Source: a bacterium (GTDB lineage: Bacteria > Chloroflexota > Dehalococcoidia > Tepidiformales > Tepidiformaceae). From it: 5,493 nucleotides of DNA. The translations under genes and the position numbers were made by a program. Below the pieces are notes generated by a model that saw nothing but the letters and a program-made list of their open reading frames with translations, ran no database searches and had not been told where the DNA came from. Below are positions 1 to 4,904 of the stretch, one piece after another. The stretch is taken from contig CAMAUF010000177.1 of the NCBI GenBank assembly GCA_945861295.1, positions 1 to 5,493 of the forward strand, in the 5' to 3' direction. Position 1 is the stretch's first letter. Each line of letters starts with the position of its first letter.

Positions 1-505
1 CGTTCGGGATGACGTCGTAATAGCTCGGGTAGTAGCGATTGATCAGGCGCACCGCCGCGGGCGAGACCGCGATCTTCCCGTCCAGTTTCTTGAAGTTCAT
101 CTTCGAGAGGAACATCGTCATCCGGTAAAAGCGGTTGCCGCCATCTTTCGCGGCATGGAAGGTACCGATTTTGACAGCGTCCGAGTAGCGAAAGAGGTGA
201 TAGGGCACGAGCGGCATGAGTGGCTCGTGGGCGTGCATGACGTCGAAGTCCTGCTCCGCCAGGATCCGTTTCGCCTCGGGCGACTTCCAGGAGAAGCTAA
301 TCCGGGCCACAGACCCGCTGACGCGGAGAGGTGTTATGCGACCGAAGACATAGCATTCGTCCGCCACTTTCTCTGGCTCCGAGGCGGGCGCGAAGATTGT
401 GACGTCGTGGCCCCAGGCGCGGAAGTTCTGGGCGAGGTGGGTGACGTGGATGTTTACGCCGCCGGGCACGCACCAGTCATACGGGGAGATGAGCGCGATC
501 CTCAC
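1..505 (-). CDS. PimA-like family 4 glycosyltransferase, N-terminal part (cut by left window edge)
   Basis: Probably transfers a sugar from a nucleotide-sugar (GDP-mannose in the PimA family) to a lipid acceptor at the inner face of the membrane. About 168 residues are visible, roughly the N-terminal Rossmann domain of a GT-B enzyme that is usually 370-400 residues long. I translated this frame by hand. It opens with RIALISPYDW, followed by PGGVNIHVTHLA (residues 14-25), GHDVTIFAPAS (32-42), SGSVARISF (63-71), DVMHAHEPL (88-96), GTFHA (114-118) and GKIAVSP, and ends at DVIPN just before the edge. From memory of mycobacterial PimA, Tyr9, the GGV loop, the SVAR segment and the TFH histidine (here His117) align well; they line the acceptor site. 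The start is GTG at 505-503. It shares GTGA with the TGA stop of the PHP gene, so translation is probably coupled. The C-terminal donor-binding domain with its E-x7-E motif lies outside the window, so donor and acceptor cannot be read here. Confidence 0.9.
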   Translation of the reverse strand, partial: MRIALISPYDWCVPGGVNIHVTHLAQNFRAWGHDVTIFAPASEPEKVADECYVFGRITPLRVSGSVARISFSWKSPEAKRILAEQDFDVMHAHEPLMPLVPYHLFRYSDAVKIGTFHAAKDGGNRFYRMTMFLSKMNFKKLDGKIAVSPAAVRLINRYYPSYYDVIPN

Positions 506-1248
506 GAAACCAACCTTCGCGGGTGCTGAGCTAGCCGGAGCATCTTCCGCGGAGTTGCAGCATACCCCCAGATGAGCCCGGCTGCGGTCTTGCCGTACCC
601 GATCTCGCGGAGGGACGGATAGCGGGTCATCGCCGCGTGGGTTTGCCGCGTCTGAATGGCGTGACGGAGGTCGGCGGCCGATGAGCCGGCGAACTCGGTC
701 CAGCCGGTCCCGGCGCAGAGAAGGTGGTGCGCGTCGCTGCCACCGGTTGGGGCGAGACCCCAGCGGCCATTCAAGCGGCGGGCTTTGGCGGCCGCTTGTT
801 TGCCGGCCGGGCTGGGGTTGGCGGTCTCGATCCCGTCGAACTGGACGCCCGCTTGACCATGGGCGTGGAGCCGCTCCAGCGTCCGGTGGGAGAGCGCGCG
901 GGTCAGCCAGGTCATCGGGTGGGGGGCCACGGCGAGGCCGCCTTGCCGGTGAATGGCTTCGAGCGTGCTTTCCACCCGGCGGAAGCTCTTGGGCGTGTCG
1001 TCGATGAAAAGCGCCAAGACGTGGCCGTGGATGGTCGTGATTTCAGCGCCGACGATGACCTCGAAGCGGTACTGGCGCTTGGCCGCGAGTTCGCGGGCGC
1101 GGTGGCCGCCGGCCGCGTCCTCGTGGTCAGTCACCGCGATCACATCGAGGTCGGTCTTGTGCTCGATGTGTTCGAGCAGTTGCTCAACGGTCGCGAGGCC
1201 GTCGGAAACGCGCGTGTGGAGGTGGAGGTCGGCTTTACCCACAGCCAT
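502..1248 (-). CDS. PHP-domain metal-dependent phosphoesterase
   Basis: A 248-residue protein of the PHP (polymerase and histidinol phosphatase) superfamily, closest in style to the stand-alone TrpH/YciV-like members that hydrolyse phosphomonoesters or small nucleotide phosphates with a cluster of metal ions. The full ligand set is visible: DLHLHT (His9, His11), Asp16, the TDHE motif (His42), GAEI (Glu69), His76, APHP (His110) and GGSDAHH (Asp172, His174). The protein should therefore be catalytically competent. There is no signal peptide or membrane segment, so it is cytoplasmic. The ATG at 1248 has GGAAGG just upstream and overlaps the end of the preceding acyltransferase by 14 bases; its own TGA overlaps the glycosyltransferase start. 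This position inside a glycolipid-type operon suggests a phosphorylated lipid or sugar substrate, but the sequence does not show which. A nuclease-like activity, as in YciV, is an alternative. Confidence 0.9.
   Translation of the reverse strand: MAVGKADLHLHTRVSDGLATVEQLLEHIEHKTDLDVIAVTDHEDAAGGHRARELAAKRQYRFEVIVGAEITTIHGHVLALFIDDTPKSFRRVESTLEAIHRQGGLAVAPHPMTWLTRALSHRTLERLHAHGQAGVQFDGIETANPSPAGKQAAAKARRLNGRWGLAPTGGSDAHHLLCAGTGWTEFAGSSAADLRHAIQTRQTHAAMTRYPSLREIGYGKTAAGLIWGYAATPRKMLRLAQHPRRLVS
514..518 (-). promoter_or_regulatory. Weak ribosome binding site for the glycosyltransferase
   Basis: On the minus strand GAAGG lies 8 bases before the GTG start at 505. It sits inside the 3' end of the PHP gene. 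Together with the GTGA stop/start overlap it supports GTG at 505 as the start, probably helped by ribosomes that have just finished the PHP gene. Confidence 0.5.
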
Positions 1249-2104
1249 GCACCTTCCAGAAGTCTTCGAAGACCGTCCATTGGCCGGGGTGCCGGCGAAT
1301 GTGCCCTTCTAGCAAGCCGGCGAAGCGGGTTGCGGCGCAGCGGATGTCCGCCTCAGCATCGGCTGTTTTTGGGACGCGGAAGGGCTCTTCGATCGTCACC
1401 GCGAATTGGTCACGCCAGGATCGGCGGGCGAATGCCGGGATGACGAGCGCGTCGGCCCGGCGTGCGATCTCCCAAGGGCCCCGGGGGAGATGCACGCGGC
1501 GCCCCGCAAGTGGGAGACAGATCCCGGTTCCCTGGAGATCACGGTCGGCGAGGAGGCCGACGACGCCGCCCTCCTTCAGGGCCGCGAGGCACGCTTTGAC
1601 GCCGCCGAGCGTCGCCGGGTGGAACTCGCCTCCGCCGCTGCGCCGGAGTCGAAGCAACTCGTCGCCGAACTCCTTCGGCTTGATGTTTTCGACGAGTGCG
1701 TGGAAGGTGCGGCCGCGGGCGGTCAACGCTTGCAAGCAGAGCTCCGGGTTGCCCATGTGCGCGCTGACGATCATCACCGGGCCAGGCGCAGCGAGGGGGG
1801 CGAGGTGTTCCGGATGGACGATGCTCAGGTGGTCGCGTTCCAGGCTGGCGAGGTCGCGGTACGGGAGGCTGAAGAGGTCGGCCCAATAGCGGGCGAGGTT
1901 CCGGTAGGTCAGGCGCGCTTCGCGCTTGGCGGCGGCGACGTTGCCACCGCAGAACGGCAGCATGTTGCGGACGATCATCCCGCGGGTGTCCCGCCGGACC
2001 TGCCAGCCGATGGCCCCAACGATGGCTGCGAGGGGGTAGGAGAGCGCGGGGTAGCGCCCCAAGATCGGCGCGGTCAGGCGGAGCCAGCCGAGCTTATCGG
2101 GCAT
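1235..2104 (-). CDS. LpxL/PatA-type lysophospholipid acyltransferase (second of two)
   Basis: A 289-residue member of the lipid A biosynthesis/phosphatidylinositol mannoside acyltransferase family, which moves an acyl chain from acyl-CoA or acyl-ACP to a hydroxyl on a membrane glycolipid. The catalytic HX4E motif is in SAHMGNPEL (His116, Glu121). GGVVGLLADRDLQGTG (179-194) matches the LLADRDL signature I associate with PatA-like proteins. LPRGPWEIARRADALVIPAF (207-226) and HPGQWTVFEDFW (272-283) are the conserved distal blocks. The N-terminal stretch around residues 11-34 is hydrophobic and probably anchors the enzyme to the inner membrane face. The ATG at 2104 lies 7 bases after GGAGGA and overlaps the upstream acyltransferase by 11 bases; the TAA end overlaps the PHP gene. 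Its nearness to a PimA-like gene favours a PatA-type role (acylating a glycosylated phospholipid), but the true acceptor is unknown. Confidence 0.9.
   Translation of the reverse strand: MPDKLGWLRLTAPILGRYPALSYPLAAIVGAIGWQVRRDTRGMIVRNMLPFCGGNVAAAKREARLTYRNLARYWADLFSLPYRDLASLERDHLSIVHPEHLAPLAAPGPVMIVSAHMGNPELCLQALTARGRTFHALVENIKPKEFGDELLRLRRSGGGEFHPATLGGVKACLAALKEGGVVGLLADRDLQGTGICLPLAGRRVHLPRGPWEIARRADALVIPAFARRSWRDQFAVTIEEPFRVPKTADAEADIRCAATRFAGLLEGHIRRHPGQWTVFEDFWKVHGCG
1252..1257 (-). promoter_or_regulatory. Ribosome binding site for the PHP gene
   Basis: GGAAGG on the minus strand (followed by TGC) ends only 3 bases before the ATG at 1248. It lies within the last codons of the upstream acyltransferase gene. 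It supports the ATG at 1248, which places DLHLHT at residues 7-12, the usual position for this family. Confidence 0.6.
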
Positions 2105-2981
2105 CGCCGTTTCCTCCGTGGCTCGGGAACATCGCTCGGAACATATACCATTGCGCAGGATAACGGCGGATGTACCGTTCGTGCGCGGCCACCACGGCGG
2201 CCGTCACCCGGCGGATGTCGGCCTCCAAATCAGTGGTGCGTTCAACGGCGATGGTGAAGTCGGCCTCGACGCGGGCTTCGGGACGCCATCGGTCCGTCCG
2301 GATGGCGCAGAGCGGGACGATCGCTGAGCCAGTCTGCAGGGCCAAGCGCGCCGGGCCTGCTGGAAACGCGACCAGCCGGCCGAAGAAGGGGACTTCGATA
2401 TCGCCCGGCAAGCCCGGCCGGTCGACCAGGAGGGCGAGCACGCCGCCTTTGTGCAGCGTCCTCACGATCGAGGGGCCGATCCGTTCCAGCGGGAGGACGG
2501 TCATGCCGAGGCGGCGGCGGTCTCCCGCGATCAGGCGATCGAGCCGGGCATCGGGGAAGGTTTCGGCGACGACCGTGACGGGAAGCCCGCGGACGGCGCC
2601 GCCCGCGGCCGGCAAATCCCAGATCCCGAAGTGCATCGCGACAACCACGACGCCCCGTCCCGCTGCCGTCGAGTCGCCGATCTGGGAGAAGACTCGGTCG
2701 TCGGTCGTGAGCGCGGCGATCTCCGCGGCCGAGCGACTAGGCATGTGCGCGAAGTCCACGAGATAGCAGACGTAGTTCATCAAGGAACGCCGGGCGAGCG
2801 CGGAGATCGCGCGGGGCCGTCGGTTGGGGAAGATGTGGGCGTAGTTCGCGGTCATCGCCCGGCGGCCGCGGGGCCAAAGCCAGAACGCGACCCAGCCGCC
2901 CGAAGCGGCCAATCCATACGCCAGCCGCAGCGGGACGCGCGCTAGAACCGCGCTCAAGGCGCGCCATGCCCAGTACTGCAC
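2094..2981 (-). CDS. LpxL/PatA-type lysophospholipid acyltransferase (first of two)
   Basis: A 295-residue paralogue of the following gene, same family and likely membrane-attached at the cytoplasmic face. It carries HX4D in AMHFGIWDL (His117, Asp122), GGVLALLVDRPGLPGDIEV (179-197), PFFGRLVAFPAGPARLA (198-214) and YPAQWYMF near the C-terminus. The two copies share the pattern EADIR...YIRR/HIRR-P-x-QW in their last 45 residues, so they probably arose by an old duplication. The N-terminus is hydrophobic and Trp-rich. The frame stays open far upstream, but that part is only a shadow of the serine hydrolase gene. I chose GTG at 2981 because it directly precedes QYWAWRAL, the usual family opening, and no later in-frame start keeps the N-terminal helix. 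No clear ribosome binding site precedes it. It uses a DRPG motif where the other copy has DRDL, suggesting different acceptors or acylation positions. Confidence 0.87.
   Translation of the reverse strand: MQYWAWRALSAVLARVPLRLAYGLAASGGWVAFWLWPRGRRAMTANYAHIFPNRRPRAISALARRSLMNYVCYLVDFAHMPSRSAAEIAALTTDDRVFSQIGDSTAAGRGVVVVAMHFGIWDLPAAGGAVRGLPVTVVAETFPDARLDRLIAGDRRRLGMTVLPLERIGPSIVRTLHKGGVLALLVDRPGLPGDIEVPFFGRLVAFPAGPARLALQTGSAIVPLCAIRTDRWRPEARVEADFTIAVERTTDLEADIRRVTAAVVAAHERYIRRYPAQWYMFRAMFPSHGGNGDAR
2112..2117 (-). promoter_or_regulatory. Ribosome binding site for the second acyltransferase
   Basis: A near-consensus GGAGGA on the minus strand, 7 bases before the ATG at 2104 and inside the end of the upstream acyltransferase gene. 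It fixes the start and indicates re-initiation at an 11-base overlap. Confidence 0.75.
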
Positions 2982-2995
2982 GAACGTGAATGTAG

Positions 2996-3032
2996 GGAAG
3001 GCTGGGGTATCGGGATACCTTCCACTGGAAGG
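2996..3032 (-). other. Small hairpins in the 52-base spacer before the acyltransferase genes
   Basis: In the minus-strand transcript the spacer holds CCTTCC-AGT-GGAAGG (3032-3018), then GGTATC-CC-GATACC (3019-3006), then another CCTTCC (3001-2996). The central GGAAGG can pair with either flanking CCTTCC; pairing with the right-hand copy would disrupt the second hairpin. There is no U-tract, so a classic terminator is not supported. It could be a weak attenuator, an RNA processing site or chance. No promoter with good -35 and -10 boxes is visible. Confidence 0.35.
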
Positions 3033-3033
3033 A

Positions 3034-4203
3034 CTACGCGATAGCGCAGGCGCCGGCGAGGCTGCTGATCGCCGCCGTCCGCCGCCCGGAGACTTCGGGA
3101 TCGACGAAGCCGTGGGTCGTGTATCCGACGGAGATGCCGGAGTCCGGGTCGGCCCAGGCAACTTGCCCGCCAGCGCCGGCGTGGCCGAAGGCGCGCGGCG
3201 AGGCCGTCCGCCCGAAGCCGCGGTAGACCATGTCCTCGCGGTCGCCGGCGGTTTGGACGCCGAGCGCGCGCATGATCGGTTTCTGGAAGATTGGGTCGAC
3301 GTGGCGGCCATCGGTGCGGGGCCGGGTCGCCATCTCGATCGTCTCGGGCTTGAGGATCTGTCGGCCGTCGAACGTCCGGCCGCCGTTGACGAGCGGCTGA
3401 TAGAACATGGCGATGCCTGCGGCCGTCGCGTAGCCGCCACCGCCGGGGACGCCGACAGCGCGTACCTCCGGCTTGTTGAAGCGCAAGATCGCCTCGGGCG
3501 TGACCTCGCCGAAGCCACCGGGAGGGGCGACCGGCGGCGCGCAATAGACGATGTCCGCGGTGCGAGCGTTCAGCGCCGCCGGGAGCCCGACGAAAAGATC
3601 TTGGCTCACGCCCATCGGTTCCAGGAGCCGCTCTCGCAGGAATTGCCGGTACTCGATGCCAGTGCGCCGTTCGATGATTTCGGCCAGTACCCAGTGGAGC
3701 GAGGATGGGTGGTATTCGAACTTGGAGCCCGGTTCGAACGTGAGCCGCCAGCGCTCGAACGCCGCGATCCGGCCCTGCTTGGTCTCCCATTTCCCAGGGC
3801 CAAGCGGGGCTAGCGGGAAGCCGCCGATGTGCAGGTACGCCTGCTCGATGGTGACCGCTTCCTTGCCGTTCGTCGCGAACTCCGGGATGACATCGGCGAT
3901 GCGTTCGTCGAGGCGCAGGAGGCCCGCTTCGAGCAGCAGCCAGGTCGCCACGGAGACGACGCCCTTCGTCGAGGAGAAGAGGCAGAAGAGCGTGTCGGCG
4001 CCGACTGGTCGGGCGACGCCGTCGCAGGTTGCTTCGCCGAACACCCGATACCCGGCGAGCTTGCCCTGGCGGGCGACCGCGACCGCGCACCCGGGGAGGA
4101 CGCCGTCGTCGACATCGCGCTTGGCTCGAGCAAAGAGCGCTTCCAGGCGTTCGGAGTCGATGCCAGCGGCTTCGGGGCGGGCAGCGATGGGCAGGGTGGT
4201 CAA
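3034..4203 (-). CDS. Serine hydrolase of the class C beta-lactamase/family VIII esterase fold
   Basis: A 389-residue protein of the beta-lactamase-related family (Pfam Beta-lactamase type), which includes esterases such as EstB, D-aminopeptidases and penicillin-binding relatives. The nucleophile motif SxxK is FSSTKG (Ser77, Lys80). FEYHPSSLHWVLAEIIE (162-178) supplies the second-motif tyrosine (Tyr164), here YHP instead of the YxN of true class C enzymes. GHAGAGG (340-346) is the HxG form of the KTG motif. The usual LLTHxSG block is altered to YLHIGGFP (123-130). No signal peptide is seen, so it is probably a cytoplasmic esterase or amidase rather than a resistance enzyme. The start is TTG at 4203, chosen because GAGGAG lies 6 bases upstream and the protein then begins at the normal family N-terminus. 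It follows the LuxR-type gene by 37 bases and may share its transcript. The natural substrate cannot be told. Confidence 0.88.
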   Translation of the reverse strand: MTTLPIAARPEAAGIDSERLEALFARAKRDVDDGVLPGCAVAVARQGKLAGYRVFGEATCDGVARPVGADTLFCLFSSTKGVVSVATWLLLEAGLLRLDERIADVIPEFATNGKEAVTIEQAYLHIGGFPLAPLGPGKWETKQGRIAAFERWRLTFEPGSKFEYHPSSLHWVLAEIIERRTGIEYRQFLRERLLEPMGVSQDLFVGLPAALNARTADIVYCAPPVAPPGGFGEVTPEAILRFNKPEVRAVGVPGGGGYATAAGIAMFYQPLVNGGRTFDGRQILKPETIEMATRPRTDGRHVDPIFQKPIMRALGVQTAGDREDMVYRGFGRTASPRAFGHAGAGGQVAWADPDSGISVGYTTHGFVDPEVSGRRTAAISSLAGACAIA

Positions 4204-4209
4204 GGGCGG

Positions 4210-4215
4210 CTCCTC
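4210..4215 (-). promoter_or_regulatory. Ribosome binding site that decides the TTG start of the serine hydrolase
   Basis: GAGGAG on the minus strand lies 6 bases before the TTG at 4203. There is no in-frame ATG or GTG nearby that keeps the conserved N-terminus, so this site is the main support for the unusual start. Confidence 0.7.
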
Positions 4216-4240
4216 GTTGGCGTTGGCCGCAGTGTACGGT

Positions 4241-4828
4241 TTACAGCGGCAACAGACCTTGGCGGGCGGCGAGGAAAACCGCTTCGGCTCGCGATTGTGC
4301 GCCGAGCTTCGAGAGGATCGCGGCGACGTGGAACTTGACGGTGTTTTCGCTCATGCCGAGCCGGGCGGCGATCCCTTTGTTGGTCAAGCCCGTACCCAGG
4401 AGTGCCAGGACATCCTCCTCGCGGGGCGTGAGTTCGGCGTCGTTGGCCGGAGATTGGGCCGAGGCGGCGCCCAGCCAGACTCCCGGCGCGGCGATCGAGA
4501 AGCCGGACGCGACGGCGCGAAGGGCGAGCGCCAGTTCGGCCGAGGTTGGGTCGCTGGGGAGCAAGGCGCAGGGCAGCGGTTCGGCGAGTAAACTCCCGTG
4601 CGCCCGGCTCGCGCCGATCACAACGACCGGCCTCCCGGGTGGGGACCAAGTCGCGCCGGGGTCGACTTCGATCTGCAGGTCCGCGTCGGCGTCTCGCTCG
4701 ACCAAGGTCACGTCGGGCAGTCCTTCGAGGAGGGCGACGACGGCCAGTCGGCGCGCGCGGGATGGCGCCCGGATTGCGACGCGAATGACGCCGGGCGGGC
4801 CGAAGCTGAGCGGCGGTGATGGGTCCAC
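4241..4828 (-). CDS. LuxR/NarL-type transcriptional regulator with a degenerate receiver-like N-terminus
   Basis: A 195-residue DNA-binding regulator. The C-terminal helix-turn-helix is complete and typical of the NarL/FixJ group: LTPREEDVLALLGTG (133-147), LTNKGIAARLGMSENTVKFH (148-167), then ILSKLGAQSRAEAV (171-184). The N-terminal 120 residues keep a receiver-like rhythm (IRVAIRAP, VVALLEGLPDVTLVE, RPVVVIGAS, ELALALRAVASG), but where a receiver has its acidic pair there is RAPSRARR, and I see no convincing phosphoacceptor aspartate in a VxxD strand. Phosphorylation by a kinase is therefore unlikely; it may act by itself, by protein contacts or by a ligand. The GTG at 4828 was chosen because upstream in-frame sequence is shadow of the protease and spacer; no strong ribosome binding site precedes it. 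The gene lies just after a protease gene and just before a serine hydrolase gene, either of which may be a target. Confidence 0.85.
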   Translation of the reverse strand: MDPSPPLSFGPPGVIRVAIRAPSRARRLAVVALLEGLPDVTLVERDADADLQIEVDPGATWSPPGRPVVVIGASRAHGSLLAEPLPCALLPSDPTSAELALALRAVASGFSIAAPGVWLGAASAQSPANDAELTPREEDVLALLGTGLTNKGIAARLGMSENTVKFHVAAILSKLGAQSRAEAVFLAARQGLLPL

Positions 4829-4849
4829 GCGTTTGATTTTCGCGCGTGG
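4825..4849 (-). promoter_or_regulatory. Inverted repeat covering the start codon of the LuxR-type gene
   Basis: CCACGCG (4825-4831) and CGCGTGG (4843-4849) form a perfect 7-bp dyad separated by 11 mostly A/T bases. The GTG start (4828-4826) lies inside one arm. It could be an operator for autoregulation, since NarL-type dimers bind dyads, or an mRNA hairpin that hides the start codon. The sequence alone does not separate these, and a chance match in GC-rich DNA is possible. Confidence 0.35.
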
Positions 4850-4857
4850 GGGCCTTG

Positions 4858-4887
4858 CCCACACGCCGCCAGCCGGCGGCGTGTGGG
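4858..4887 (-). terminator. Strong GC-rich hairpin after the protease gene, probable terminator
   Basis: CCCACACGCCGCC (4858-4870) and GGCGGCGTGTGGG (4875-4887) are perfect reverse complements: a 13-bp stem with a 4-base loop, beginning 17 bases after the protease TAG stop. No U-tract follows on the minus strand (it continues CAAGGCCCCC), so it is not a textbook intrinsic terminator. In high-GC bacteria such U-less hairpins are often found at gene ends. It would separate the protease transcript from the LuxR-led operon. Confidence 0.6.
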
Positions 4888-4904
4888 TGCCCGTGCGCGC
4901 CGGG

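Noticed and set aside
155..529. Plus-strand frame of 124 codons near the left edge
   Set aside because: The opposite strand encodes a clear PimA-like glycosyltransferase across this region, so this frame is its antisense shadow.
1406..2257. Long plus-strand open frame (283 codons)
   Set aside because: It is antisense to both acyltransferase genes, whose motifs are unmistakable, and its translation is rich in Arg, Glu, Gly and Ala with no domain signal. It is a GC-driven shadow frame.
2982..3518. N-terminal extension of the first acyltransferase frame up to 3518
   Set aside because: The extra 179 residues are low-complexity Arg/Ser/Pro sequence read from inside the serine hydrolase gene in another frame; the acyltransferase fold begins right after the GTG at 2981.
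2986..3813. Long plus-strand open frame (275 codons) and the 346-codon plus frame from 3551
   Set aside because: Both run antisense to the serine hydrolase with SxxK and HxG motifs; no recognisable domain in their translations.
3034..4203. Antibiotic-resistance beta-lactamase
   Set aside because: No signal peptide, no YxN motif and HxG in place of KTG; the features fit an esterase-type relative better than a resistance enzyme.
4204..4240. Possible promoter with a TACACT -10 box before the serine hydrolase
   Set aside because: No acceptable -35 box lies 16-18 bases upstream (a TTGCCG is only 10 bases away), and the 37-base gap fits co-transcription with the regulator gene.
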